From contig NZ_QPKF01000001.1 of NCBI RefSeq assembly GCF_003339585.1, forward strand, positions 930,001-994,000: DNA of 64,000 nucleotides. The letters run 5' to 3'. Position numbers and translations under genes: made by a program. Shown piece by piece: positions 1-8,171 of this stretch. The notes beneath the pieces are model-generated. The model saw only the letters and a list, made by a program, of their open reading frames with translations, made no database searches and was not told where the DNA came from. The DNA is from Exiguobacterium sp. RIT594 (lineage in GTDB: Bacteria; Bacillota; Bacilli; Exiguobacteriales; Exiguobacteriaceae). The first letter of the stretch is position 1; each line of letters starts with the position of its first letter.

Positions 1-23
1 GGAGGAACAAAATCGCGAAAGGA

Positions 24-284
24 TTAATGGATCGGTTCGCGTTGGGATCGGACTTGTTTTACAGCAGTAATCAAATAGCCGTGAATAGAAGGGTGTTGGT
101 TCGGGCTTGTCCAGACATCCTGAAAAATTTGTCTTAACGTAAGTTGAACTCTTTTTTCGTCATTCAACATACGTGTGAGAAGTAAGTATAAGGACTTTTC
201 GTACCGATCGTATAACGCTTCGAGAGCGTGCTTATTTTTTAATTCGATTTGTTTAAATAACTCTGTATCTGTATTTATACGCAT
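24..284 (-). CDS. Sigma-70 region 2-like small protein (no region 4)
   Basis: An 86-residue protein. Residues about 20-60 resemble region 2 of ECF sigma factors (ALEALYDRYEKSLYLLL, then IFQDVWTSP, the usual core-binding helix and the end of region 2.2). The chain stops soon after, so the region 4 helix-turn-helix that reads the -35 box is absent. A strong Shine-Dalgarno sequence (AAAAGGAGGAG) lies just before the ATG, so it looks expressed and is not simply a random remnant. It could be a split or degenerate sigma factor, an anti-sigma-like decoy, or half of a two-part sigma factor with region 4 outside the window. It is divergent from the GNAT gene, and a 9-bp inverted repeat sits directly upstream. 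The family call is moderately sure; the function is unknown. Confidence 0.55.
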   Translation of the reverse strand: MRINTDTELFKQIELKNKHALEALYDRYEKSLYLLLTRMLNDEKRVQLTLRQIFQDVWTSPNQHPSIHGYLITAVKQVRSQREPIH

Positions 285-301
285 GCTCTCCTCCTTTTAA
301 T

Positions 302-324
302 TGTTTACAACCCGTTTGTAAACA
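302..324. promoter_or_regulatory. 9-bp inverted repeat, operator candidate between divergent genes
   Basis: TGTTTACAA (302-310) and TTGTAAACA (316-324) are perfect inverted arms around 5 bases. The site lies immediately upstream of the ribosome binding site of the sigma-like gene and in the shared region with the GNAT gene. The size and symmetry suit a dimeric helix-turn-helix repressor. The binding protein is unknown. Confidence 0.45.
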
Positions 325-379
325 TTTTGTTACTTATTCAGATATTTTATAGTTTTCCCGAAAAAAGAATTATCAAACG

Positions 380-401
380 CTTTAACTCTCTAAAGTTAAA
401 G
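380..401. promoter_or_regulatory. 8-bp inverted repeat upstream of the GNAT gene
   Basis: CTTTAACT (380-387) and AGTTAAAG (394-401) form perfect arms with a 6-base spacer, about 40 bases before the GNAT start. There is no T-run after it, so it is not a terminator. It may be an operator or a 5'-UTR hairpin. Confidence 0.3.
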
Positions 402-442
402 AATTATGAATTCATACTATTTTTTAAAGGAGGAAATTAATC

Positions 443-985
443 ATGGGAACCATTTTTCTTCGACCATATCAACTGTCTGATGCAGAGCAGCTACTCCGGT
501 TAAATCTTCGGAATCAAGTACATTTTGAATACTGGATGCCTGTAAAACCGAAACCAGGTAGTTATACATTGCCGAAGCAATTGGAACGAATCGAACAGAT
601 GCTTGAAAACAGTTTGGCGGATCGATCATATGCCTATGGAATCTTTTTAACGGAAACCAATCAATTAATCGGTGAAGTTTCTGCAGCTTTCGTCGAACGG
701 TTTCCGGCCGAGACATGTATGATCGGATATCAATTGGACCGCGAACACAATGGAAAAGGAATCATGGCGGAAGCTGTTCGACAGGCGGCAAGGCTTTTAT
801 TTGAGACCCATCAGTTTCACCGTCTACGGGCGGAAGTGATGCCGGAAAACATCGGTTCCATCCGAGTATTAGAAAAAGTGGGATTCAGAAGAGAAGGGCT
901 TGCGAAAAAAAGCTTGTACATAAACGGTGCATGGGAAGATTTTATTTTGTTCGCGCTGTTAAAAGAAGAGTTTGCACCCGGTTAA
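443..985 (+). CDS. GNAT family N-acetyltransferase (RimJ/RimL type)
   Basis: 180 residues, typical for RimJ/RimL-type acetyltransferases that use acetyl-CoA to acetylate an amino group of a protein or small molecule. The acetyl-CoA loop is seen as HNGKGIMAEA (residues 102-111), and the C-terminal signature PENIGSIRVLEKVGFRREG spans 134-152. The start is supported by AAAGGAGG nine bases before the ATG. It is a monocistronic unit with guaC downstream on its own promoter. The substrate cannot be read from the sequence. Confidence 0.85.
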   Translation: MGTIFLRPYQLSDAEQLLRLNLRNQVHFEYWMPVKPKPGSYTLPKQLERIEQMLENSLADRSYAYGIFLTETNQLIGEVSAAFVERFPAETCMIGYQLDREHNGKGIMAEAVRQAARLLFETHQFHRLRAEVMPENIGSIRVLEKVGFRREGLAKKSLYINGAWEDFILFALLKEEFAPG

Positions 986-1098
986 CAGATCCATATCAAA
1001 GTGACATCGTCCTGATGACCGGGTTATAAAAGAAACGGAATCTATCTTTTTTTAAGATAAATCACTGAAATGGTCAATTGACAGAGTGGAATAACCTT

Positions 1099-1201
1099 AA
1101 ATCCGAACGTTAAGTGCCTTTTTTTCCTGAAAGTATGTTTTTTGACGAAATGTTTTTGACAAACCATTAATTGTTCGTTACAGTATTATAGTACGAACGT
1201 T
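1099..1201 (+). promoter_or_regulatory. guaC promoter with PurR PurBoxes
   Basis: A -35 candidate TTGACA lies at 1156-1161, with TACAGT 17 bases later. Two CGAAC-centred boxes in inverted orientation (cores at 1174-1177 and 1194-1197) are separated by 16 bases, the spacing known for paired PurBoxes of Bacillus-type PurR. A third, better matching box (1099-1111, 12 of 13 positions of AWWWCCGAACWWT) lies upstream. guaC is a PurR target in Bacillus subtilis. The inference is repression by PurR, relieved by PRPP. Confidence 0.65.
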
Positions 1202-1245
1202 AAAGTGTTATTTATAAAAAATATTCGTTATTTGAGGTGTTAGTG

Positions 1246-2229
1246 ATGGATGTAGTATTTGATTACGAAGATATTCAATTGATTCCAGCTAAATCAATCG
1301 TTGGAAGTCGTTCGGAATGTGATACGACGGTCGAATTTGGAGGACGACGCTTTAAATTGCCTGTCGTGCCAGCTAATATGCAGACGATCATCGATGAAAA
1401 AATCGCAACTTTTTTAGCTGAAAACGGCTATTTTTATATCATGCACCGGTTTGAGCCGGAAACGCGACTGAACTTTGTTCGCACGATGCAGGAACGGGGA
1501 TTGATTGCTTCCATCAGTGTCGGTGTGAAAACGGAAGAATATGCGTTCATCGAGACATTGGCACACGAAGAATTGACGCCGGAATATATCACGATTGATA
1601 TCGCGCATGGACATTCGGAAGCGGTCATCCGGATGATCCAACATATCAAACACGTGTTACCGGACAGCTTTGTCATCGCAGGTAACGTCGGGACACCGGA
1701 AGCTGTTCGCGAACTGGAACATGCCGGCGCAGATGCAACAAAAGTCGGGATCGGACCAGGGAAGGTTTGCATTACGAAAATTAAAACGGGATTCGGTACG
1801 GGTGGATGGCAGTTGGCAGCATTGAGATGGTGTGCCAAGGCTGCCAGTAAACCAATCATTGCAGATGGTGGTATCCGGACACACGGAGACATTGCTAAAT
1901 CGGTCCGTTTCGGGGCGACGATGGTCATGATCGGTTCATTGTTTGCCGGACACGAAGAGTCTCCTGGTGAAATGCAGGAAGTCGACGGTTTACAGGTGAA
2001 GGAATACTTCGGGTCCGCTTCGGAATTTCAAAAAGGTGAAAAGAAGAATGTCGAGGGTAAAAAGATGTTCGTTGAATTTAAAGGAAGTTTGTCCGACACC
2101 CTGATTGAGATGGAACAAGATTTGCAATCGGCGATTTCCTATGCGGGCGGCAATAGACTGCAGGCGATTCGAACGGTTGATTATGTCGTTGTCAAAAATT
2201 CAATTTTTAACGGCGACAAAGTGTATTAA
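1246..2229 (+). CDS. guaC: GMP reductase
   Basis: Catalyses NADPH-dependent deamination of GMP to IMP, interconverting purine nucleotides in the cytoplasm. The IMPDH/GMPR TIM barrel runs the full length. The catalytic cysteine is C175 in [11 protein letters not shown], and [25 protein letters not shown] and the flap [15 protein letters not shown] are all present. It has 327 residues from the ATG at 1246, close to the Bacillus enzyme. A GTG three codons earlier is in frame, but the GAGG Shine-Dalgarno at 1234-1237 overlaps it and is spaced 8 bases from the ATG, so the ATG is chosen. It is preceded by PurBoxes and followed by a strong terminator, so it is a single-gene unit. Confidence 0.97.
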   Translation: MDVVFDYEDIQLIPAKSIVGSRSECDTTVEFGGRRFKLPVVPANMQTIIDEKIATFLAENGYFYIMHRFEPETRLNFVRTMQERGLIASISVGVKTEEYAFIETLAHEELTPEYITIDIAHGHSEAVIRMIQHIKHVLPDSFVIAGNVGTPEAVRELEHAGADATKVGIGPGKVCITKIKTGFGTGGWQLAALRWCAKAASKPIIADGGIRTHGDIAKSVRFGATMVMIGSLFAGHEESPGEMQEVDGLQVKEYFGSASEFQKGEKKNVEGKKMFVEFKGSLSDTLIEMEQDLQSAISYAGGNRLQAIRTVDYVVVKNSIFNGDKVY

Positions 2230-2233
2230 ACAA

Positions 2234-2275
2234 GTCGGAGTGGGACCAATCTTGGGTCTCACTCCGATTTTTTTT
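2234..2275 (+). terminator. Intrinsic terminator of guaC
   Basis: TCGGAGTG pairs with CACTCCGA around a short inner stem, followed by a run of T. It starts a few bases after the guaC stop. Confidence 0.9.
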
Positions 2276-2284
2276 GCAGTTAAT

Positions 2285-2323
2285 TGTAAACGCTTACTTA
2301 AAAGGAAAACGGGTAAAGATAAT
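2285..2323 (+). promoter_or_regulatory. cre site and promoter candidate for egtB-egtD
   Basis: TGTAAACGCTTACT at 2285-2298 matches 13 of 14 positions of the CcpA cre consensus TGWNANCGNTNWCA. It overlaps a possible -35 (TTACTT, 2294-2299) with GATAAT at 2318-2323, 18 bases later. This suggests carbon catabolite control of the downstream pair. The promoter elements themselves are weak. Confidence 0.5.
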
Positions 2324-2366
2324 GGTGTATATTTTCAGAATATTTCATTTAAAGGGAGTGGATGAA

Positions 2367-3638
2367 TTGAGTCAAGAGATTACGACTTACTTAGCAGACA
2401 AGTTCAATACGGTCCGGAATCAGACATTAACCTTGATTGAACCGTTGGAACAAGAGGATTTTGTAATTCAGGCAAGTACGGATGTCAGCCCGCCGAAATG
2501 GCATATTGCCCATACGACATGGTTTTTTGAACGGATGATCCTTCAAGAGTATGACGATACGTATCACGTTTTTGATCCGGTATACAACTATTTATTTAAT
2601 TCCTACTACAATTCGATTGGTCCGTATCAACCGCGCCATCAGCGAGGGGTGCTGTCACGTCCCACCGTCAAGGACGTCATTGCTTACCGTAAACATGTCG
2701 ATCAGGCAGTCTTGACATTGTTGCGACAAGAACGAGAGACGGCGCTTCAACAGGTCATCGAGCAATTGGTTGAAATGGGATTGCAGCATGAACAGCAACA
2801 TCAGGAGTTAATCTTGATGGATGTAAAATACAACTTTTTTACTAATCCGTTATTGCCGGCGTATCAGAACCGACAAGTCGAGCGACATGGAACGGATCAG
2901 TCGCTGCCGCTTACGTTTACACGATTTGAAGGGGGACTCGTTGAAATCGGTCATGAGGGTAGAGGATTTGCCTTTGACAATGAAAGTCCGGTTCATAAAG
3001 CGTGGCTAGAACCATTTGAACTCGCAACACGTCCCGTCACCAACCGGGAGTTCATGGCATTTATTGAGGCGGGCGGGTATGAGCAAGCTGAATATTGGCT
3101 GTCGGACGGCTTCCAAGTCGTGACGCAACAACAGTGGAAAGCACCTCTCTACTGGATGAAAGATCAACAGGGTGACTGGTCCATCTTCACATTGAACGGC
3201 GTTGAACCTTTGCAGTTGGATGAACCGGTTTGTCATGTCAGTTTTTATGAAGCCGATGCCTACAGCCGGTGGTGCGGGAAACGTCTACCGACTGAAGCCG
3301 AATGGGAACACGTCGGACGGCAAGTTGATCAACAGGGAAACTTCATGGAACAAGGTTCCTATCATCCCGTTCCGGTTCAAGTCGCGAATCAGTCGGTGAA
3401 CGGTATGTTCGGTGATGTCTGGGAATGGACGGCAAGTGCATATGCTCCCTATCCGAAAAGTCGACCGCTTGAAGGAGCGCTCGGGGAATACAATGCCAAG
3501 TTCATGTGTAACCAGATGGTTCTTCGCGGCGGTGCCTGTGTGACTCCGGGTAATCATATCCGTGCGACGTACCGGAATTTCTTCCCACCTGCTAAACGTT
3601 GGCAGTTCAGTGGCTTCCGATTGGCGGGTGACCTCTAA
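2367..3638 (+). CDS. egtB: EgtB-like sulfoxide synthase (DinB fold plus FGE-sulfatase domain)
   Basis: In ergothioneine synthesis, EgtB is the iron-dependent enzyme that uses oxygen to join a thiol (gamma-glutamylcysteine or cysteine) to trimethylhistidine (hercynine). The N-terminal DinB-like domain has H49 in HIAHTTWFFE and H141/H145 in HEQQHQELILMD, the expected three-histidine iron site. RGVLSRPTV near residue 95 is family-typical. The C-terminal half is a formylglycine-generating-enzyme fold (RLPTEAEWEHV, GDVWEWTAS, LRGGACVT). It has 423 residues from a TTG start, chosen because AAGGGAG lies 8 bases upstream; the longer reading frame starts inside the guaC terminator. The stop directly abuts the egtD start, so the two are co-translated. 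Confidence 0.87.
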   Translation: MSQEITTYLADKFNTVRNQTLTLIEPLEQEDFVIQASTDVSPPKWHIAHTTWFFERMILQEYDDTYHVFDPVYNYLFNSYYNSIGPYQPRHQRGVLSRPTVKDVIAYRKHVDQAVLTLLRQERETALQQVIEQLVEMGLQHEQQHQELILMDVKYNFFTNPLLPAYQNRQVERHGTDQSLPLTFTRFEGGLVEIGHEGRGFAFDNESPVHKAWLEPFELATRPVTNREFMAFIEAGGYEQAEYWLSDGFQVVTQQQWKAPLYWMKDQQGDWSIFTLNGVEPLQLDEPVCHVSFYEADAYSRWCGKRLPTEAEWEHVGRQVDQQGNFMEQGSYHPVPVQVANQSVNGMFGDVWEWTASAYAPYPKSRPLEGALGEYNAKFMCNQMVLRGGACVTPGNHIRATYRNFFPPAKRWQFSGFRLAGDL

Positions 3639-4601
3639 ATGCGGCAACAAGTCGAAAGTTTTGATATGTACACGGATCAGCAGAACATGCTCCAAGAAGT
3701 GTTACACGGTTTAGCGCAACCTCAAAAGGTATTGCAGGCAAAATACTTTTATGATCAAACCGGATCGGAATTATTCGAACGGATTACACAGCAACCGGAA
3801 TATTATTTGACGCGGACGGAAATCGATATTCTATCCGAACACCAAGCGGCGATTGCAGATTGTATCGGACCGGTCCACACACTGATTGAGTATGGAAGCG
3901 GCAGCAGTCGTAAAATCAAAAGTTTACTCAGTTCCCTGCATCAATTGGAACAATATATGCCAATCGATATTTCGAAAGATTTTCTGATCCAATCCGCTCA
4001 CCAATTATCTCAAGATTATCCGGGACTCCGGATCAAAGCGGTTTGTGGTGACTATTCCGCCCCTTTGCATTTACCGGTTGAAGATAAACAAAAAAAGGTG
4101 ATTTTCTTTCCCGGTTCGACAATCGGAAACTTTAATCCGCAGGAAGCAGCAGCCTTTTTACAACAATCGAGTCAATTGCTAGAGAAGGGAGACGGTTTCT
4201 TAATCGGAATTGATACAAAAAAAGAAACCGATCTGCTCCATGCGGCTTACAATGATCGAGCCGGCGTTACGGCACAGTTTAACTTAAATATCTTGCGGCA
4301 TATCAATGAAACACTTGGAGGGACGTTTGATGCCGAATTGTTTGAACATGTCGCTTTTTATAACGAACAGCAGGGGCGGATTGAAATGCATCTGAAAAGC
4401 CGGATCAATCAAATCGTCACGATTGCCGATCAGCGCTTTCCGTTTAAAGAGGGGGAAACGATTCATACGGAAAATTCCTATAAGTACAGTCAGGAAGAAT
4501 TTCAAAGGTTGGCCAAACAAAACGGATTTACTCCAATCAGATGTTTTATGGATGCCAAGCACCAGTTCAGCGTACACTACTTGGAAAAGGCGCGGATCTG
4601 A
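3639..4601 (+). CDS. egtD: L-histidine N-alpha-methyltransferase
   Basis: Trimethylates histidine with three S-adenosylmethionine to give hercynine, the EgtB substrate. It has 320 residues, normal for EgtD. Family motifs are seen in order: SELFERIT with EYYLTRTE (residues about 43-62), IEYGSGSSRKI (SAM loop, about 84-94), FFPGSTIGNFNP, AYNDRAGVTAQFNLN, and IHTENSYKYS, which in studied enzymes helps hold the histidine. The ATG follows the egtB stop with no gap. egtA, egtC and egtE are not in the window, as in bacteria that use cysteine directly or carry the lyase elsewhere. A terminator follows. Confidence 0.92.
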   Translation: MRQQVESFDMYTDQQNMLQEVLHGLAQPQKVLQAKYFYDQTGSELFERITQQPEYYLTRTEIDILSEHQAAIADCIGPVHTLIEYGSGSSRKIKSLLSSLHQLEQYMPIDISKDFLIQSAHQLSQDYPGLRIKAVCGDYSAPLHLPVEDKQKKVIFFPGSTIGNFNPQEAAAFLQQSSQLLEKGDGFLIGIDTKKETDLLHAAYNDRAGVTAQFNLNILRHINETLGGTFDAELFEHVAFYNEQQGRIEMHLKSRINQIVTIADQRFPFKEGETIHTENSYKYSQEEFQRLAKQNGFTPIRCFMDAKHQFSVHYLEKARI

Positions 4602-4645
4602 TTAAAACGATAAGGGGGAAACATCAGTCCGTTTCATAAGCCAAA

Positions 4646-4687
4646 AAGAAGGGATCGCTCATCTGCGACGATGGCGATTCCTTCTTT
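4646..4687 (+). terminator. Intrinsic terminator of egtBD
   Basis: AAGAAGGGATCGC and GCGATTCCTTCTT form a long stem about 45 bases after the egtD stop. It can also act for the convergent CsaA-like gene because the stem is flanked by A and T runs. Confidence 0.75.
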
Positions 4688-4730
4688 CGTTCAAGACAGC
4701 ACGTTATCTGCTGACTTCTGCTTTTCAGTG

Positions 4731-5069
4731 TTAACTCAGTCGACTACCGTCAGGAAGCGGATGTTCCGGACACGCCAGTACCGGCATCAGATGATCTTGT
4801 GTCCCTAATTCGAGAATACGGCCGGTCGTACCGGTAACGATTCCCGGAACATTCAGCAGGACCAACGCCTGTTTCCCGACGATTTCTTCGTACTCGAACC
4901 GAGATTCTTTCCAATCCAGAAATACGGACTGTTGAAAGTCTCCGAACGCAATCAACAGATTTAAAAAGCTAGGTTCGGCATCTGAAACATGGAGGGAGCG
5001 GATGGTGCCGACACGAATATCCAGTGTTTCGAATTGTTCAGGGGTCACCATATCTTTTATCGGGTGCAC
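4731..5069 (-). CDS. CsaA-like tRNA-binding (OB-fold) protein
   Basis: A single tRNA-binding OB domain like CsaA/YtpR. FETLDIRVGTI near the N-terminus matches the CsaA opening, and the central GKQALVLLNVPG, ILELGTQDH and terminal HPLPDGSRL follow the same order. CsaA has been described as an export-related chaperone, while the fold is also used for tRNA binding. I choose the GTG at 5069 because AAAGGAG sits exactly 8 bases upstream and it gives 112 residues, as in CsaA (about 110). An ATG eight codons earlier (5093) has only a distant Shine-Dalgarno. It stands alone on the minus strand. Confidence 0.8.
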   Translation of the reverse strand: MHPIKDMVTPEQFETLDIRVGTIRSLHVSDAEPSFLNLLIAFGDFQQSVFLDWKESRFEYEEIVGKQALVLLNVPGIVTGTTGRILELGTQDHLMPVLACPEHPLPDGSRLS

Positions 5070-5168
5070 ATCCAAAACTCCTTTGAATTTCATTTTTAAG
5101 AACGTTTGTTCCTTTTTTAGAAAGGGTATACCTTTACTAAAGAGGGAAGTACATGAATCATCAGCAGG

Positions 5169-6278
5169 TTATTGCAAAAGATAATCGTTCAAATCAATAT
5201 CCAAATCTTTTCCTAATGCCAATTTGGATAACTCCTGACCGAGATACGGACCAATCGTTAAACCGGAAGCCCCGAGACCATTTGCGACAAGAACATTCGG
5301 ATGAGTCGTCAGTCGACCGATGACAGGTAAGGAATTGCTCGTATAGGGGCGAAGTCCAACCCGCATTTCGTTGATGTTGGCTTCTTCCAGTACCGGTGCG
5401 ACCGGAATGGCACGTGTCAATAAAGCGTACATTCCTTTAACAGTCGGCTGAAGGTTGTAATCGAGCTGTTTTTCATGCGTCGAACCGAGTGCAAGTTTTC
5501 CATCTTCGATCGACACGAGATACAACCCGCGTTGTCCCATGATGACAGGCCAATCCTTTGATTGTTCATTCGAAATATCCAAATGAAGAATCTGTCCTTT
5601 TTCGGCACGAATATCAAGACGCGTTTGTAACGGTTCGAGTAATTCATTAATCCAGACACCGGCCGTCAAGATGATTTGATCGGCATAATGGATGTCGGGC
5701 CCGATTTGAACCCCTTTGACGTGACCGTCGACGACGACTAGCGAGGCATCGGCCTCAAGAACGGTAGCCTGGTGTTTGATTGCTCCGCTTTCTAAGGCCG
5801 CCCGTAAGGCACGTCCGTCGACACGGGCTCCTCCAGAGACGAATAAGGCATCCTCAATCGACTCGATCAAGGGAAACATCGATCGGACTTGGTCAGCCGT
5901 CAACCGTTCAATTTGTTGGATTGCCGGTGCTTCCGGAAAACGATTTTCTGCAATCGTCTGCATCTTTTCAATTTTTGACGTCTCATGTAAGGCGATGGTT
6001 CCGACTTTTTGATAGCCCGTCTTCGTTTCACCGAGCGCTTCCAGTTCTGGAATTAGCGTATCGTAATAATGAGCACCGTTATTGGCTAGTCGATACCAGG
6101 CTTTGTTGCGTCGTTGTGTCATCCAGGGACAGATGATACCAGCTGCGACATGAGTGGCACGTCCGGCTTCTTTCCGGTCAATCAGCAGGACCGTTGCACC
6201 TTGTTTCGCTAAATGATAAGCGGTCGATGTTCCGAGGATGCCGGCACCGACAACGATATGGCTGTACATGTTTTTCAT
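5169..6278 (-). CDS. FAD-dependent oxidoreductase, DAO family (glycine oxidase/DadA type)
   Basis: About 369 residues. The dinucleotide-binding motif GAGILG is at residues 11-16, followed by STAYHLAKQGATVLLIDR, and AAGIICPWM matches the DAO family's second motif. The C-terminus has EMRVGLRPYTSNSLPVIG and LVANGLGASGLTIGP, which cradle FAD. Such enzymes oxidise D-amino acids, glycine or sarcosine-like amines. The substrate is not evident. The reading frame is open for 24 more codons upstream, but those residues are not family-like. The start at 6278, or ATG at 6269, places the Rossmann motif at the usual position. Shine-Dalgarno support is weak for both. Confidence 0.82.
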   Translation of the reverse strand: MKNMYSHIVVGAGILGTSTAYHLAKQGATVLLIDRKEAGRATHVAAGIICPWMTQRRNKAWYRLANNGAHYYDTLIPELEALGETKTGYQKVGTIALHETSKIEKMQTIAENRFPEAPAIQQIERLTADQVRSMFPLIESIEDALFVSGGARVDGRALRAALESGAIKHQATVLEADASLVVVDGHVKGVQIGPDIHYADQIILTAGVWINELLEPLQTRLDIRAEKGQILHLDISNEQSKDWPVIMGQRGLYLVSIEDGKLALGSTHEKQLDYNLQPTVKGMYALLTRAIPVAPVLEEANINEMRVGLRPYTSNSLPVIGRLTTHPNVLVANGLGASGLTIGPYLGQELSKLALGKDLDIDLNDYLLQ

Positions 6279-6539
6279 CTCATTTCTAAAGTGATCTGTA
6301 TCAAGTGTAAAGAAAAAACAGACAAACGACAAATCCAATCGATTCAGCACATTATAAATATGGGGAATGATGGGAAAGTAAAACTATTTATCAAAATGTT
6401 TCGTATACTGAATATAAACCGATATTTCACACAAAATATACGATTAGAAACGGTCCAATCAGGAAACATACCCTTATAGGCATTTGATCCCGACATCATC
6501 GACTCGAACATGTAGTCACTATTGAAGGAGGGGAAGGCA

Positions 6540-7088
6540 ATGAACATTAGTCGCGCCATCGTACGCAAACGCTACACGGATCACACTTTGTTTTATTCTG
6601 CCATCCTAATTTGGAAGTTGCTCTTCTTCCTGCCCTTGCTCATGTATGTCAACAGTGGGTCGGACAACGTTTTTCGTCTTTATTTTGTACCTTATTTGAC
6701 GGTCATCGTTTTATTTCGTGTCATGACCTATTTTGCCACGTATAAAGCGTCTTTTATGGAGATGACCGAGATGGGATTATCCGTCTTTTTAATCATCGCG
6801 GATTTTTATTTAATTGCGTTGTTTGATGTACCGTTACCGTTCGGGATGATCATCATGCTGTTATCGATTTTACACTTTACAGCTGCGTTTAGCCGGTTCC
6901 GTTGGTTCCGCCGCCGGTTATGGCTAAATCGTCATTTAGAGATTTTAAATTTTTTGACCGATCACGGAGAGACCCCCGTTAAGATTGCTGTCGTTTCGGA
7001 AGATGAAATGCTTGTGACAACAAAAAGTGGTAAAGAATTTACGTATCGTCATGTCTACTGGAATGGCTTTTACTTCGAACGGGGATAA
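6540..7088 (+). CDS. Membrane protein of unknown function
   Basis: 182 residues with three to four hydrophobic segments in the first two thirds (for example AILIWKLLFFLPLLMYV, LSVFLIIADFYLIALF and FGMIIMLLSILHF), a basic cluster FRWFRRRLWLNRH, then a short soluble tail ending TKSGKEFTYRHVYWNGFYFERG. The start is set by GGAGGGG seven bases before the ATG. I do not recognise the family. It is monocistronic with its own terminator and is divergent from the FAD oxidoreductase. Confidence 0.7.
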   Translation: MNISRAIVRKRYTDHTLFYSAILIWKLLFFLPLLMYVNSGSDNVFRLYFVPYLTVIVLFRVMTYFATYKASFMEMTEMGLSVFLIIADFYLIALFDVPLPFGMIIMLLSILHFTAAFSRFRWFRRRLWLNRHLEILNFLTDHGETPVKIAVVSEDEMLVTTKSGKEFTYRHVYWNGFYFERG

Positions 7089-7096
7089 AGCAAGGG

Positions 7097-7133
7097 GACT
7101 GTAGTGCTGAAATAGGGCTACAGTCTTTTTTTT
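7097..7133 (+). terminator. Intrinsic terminator
   Basis: GACTGTAG and CTACAGTC form the stem, followed by eight or more T. It closes the membrane-protein unit. Confidence 0.85.
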
Positions 7134-7200
7134 ATGGAAATCGAGCGGATTGTTTGCGATACTGTGTGAATAAACCGTAACGAAAAGAAGGTGAATGTTC

Positions 7201-8157
7201 ATGATACGCTGTCTAATGGTGACGACAGATCATCAGGTTGTAGTGGATGATGGTTTAGATCGTCTTCGCGCACCCGATATCAAATGGTATTTTGTCGATT
7301 TTAATCAACCGACGGAGCAGGAAAAACAACAGCTGGTGTCTGCTTTTGATTTTCATCCGTTGGCCCTTGAGGATTGTTTTCAATACTTGCAGCGTCCGAA
7401 GTTAGAATATTACGACGGATACAGCTTTTTTGTATTGCATGCCCTGGATACGGAGTCACTCAAAGGAAAAGAAATTAACCTGTTCGCCAATGAGAACTAT
7501 GTCGTTTCTTATCACGAGGAGCCGTCGAGTGAAATCGATGTCGTGTTTCAAGCTTTTCAGCGTATACATAATAATCCGGAACAGTGGACCATTGAGATCG
7601 TTCATAAAATCATGGATAAAATCGTCGATGGTTACTTTCCGATCGTACATACGTTAGAAGATAAGATTTTTGCACTGGAAGGGCGATACGAACAACGCGG
7701 AAATGATAAACGGATTATGGAAGAGATTTTTGAGATTCGATCCGATTTGCTAGTCGTCGCCCGGACGATTTTGCCGATGCGGGATTTGTTGTACCGGGTC
7801 GTTGAATCGCGCCGGCTTGCGATTCATGCCAATAAAAAAGCTTTTTTTCAGGATATTTATGATCATCTGCTTAAGCTGAACGAGATGATTGAGTACAACC
7901 GGGAGATGACGTCTGAATTCCGGGATAATTTCATTTCGCTCAACTCCTACCGGATGAATAATATCATGAAGACATTGACGATTTTTACGACCATCTTCAT
8001 GCCTTTAACGTTCATCGCCGGCATCTACGGGATGAACTTTGAACATATGCCCGAACTGACAACGCGTTTCGGCTACTTCTTCACACTGGGAGGGATGGCA
8101 GTCATTGCGATGGGGATGATTCTATATTTCAGAAAAAATCACTGGTTCGATGAGTAA
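7201..8157 (+). CDS. corA: CorA family magnesium/divalent cation transporter
   Basis: 318 residues, the normal CorA size. A soluble N-terminal domain (FHPLALEDCFQYLQRPKLEYYDGY, typical of CorA) is followed by a long helix and two C-terminal membrane segments. The GMN selectivity signature is at residues 277-279 at the end of the first membrane helix, and YFFTLGGMAVIAMGMIL is the second. It forms pentamers in the membrane and lets Mg2+ in. ATG at 7201 is chosen because AGAAGGTG is 7 bases upstream; the ATG at 7195 is too close. The LysR gene follows after 14 bases, probably in one transcript. Confidence 0.92.
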   Translation: MIRCLMVTTDHQVVVDDGLDRLRAPDIKWYFVDFNQPTEQEKQQLVSAFDFHPLALEDCFQYLQRPKLEYYDGYSFFVLHALDTESLKGKEINLFANENYVVSYHEEPSSEIDVVFQAFQRIHNNPEQWTIEIVHKIMDKIVDGYFPIVHTLEDKIFALEGRYEQRGNDKRIMEEIFEIRSDLLVVARTILPMRDLLYRVVESRRLAIHANKKAFFQDIYDHLLKLNEMIEYNREMTSEFRDNFISLNSYRMNNIMKTLTIFTTIFMPLTFIAGIYGMNFEHMPELTTRFGYFFTLGGMAVIAMGMILYFRKNHWFDE

Positions 8158-8171
8158 GAGGAGGAAGTCAG

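Noticed and set aside
1434-1928. Long minus-strand open frame inside guaC
   Set aside because: It is a shadow of the strongly conserved GMP reductase frame; its residue composition is not protein-like and it has no ribosome site.
3285-3695. 136-codon minus-strand frame across egtB/egtD
   Set aside because: It lies wholly opposite the egtB FGE domain and the egtD start, with no ribosome site and no recognisable domain.
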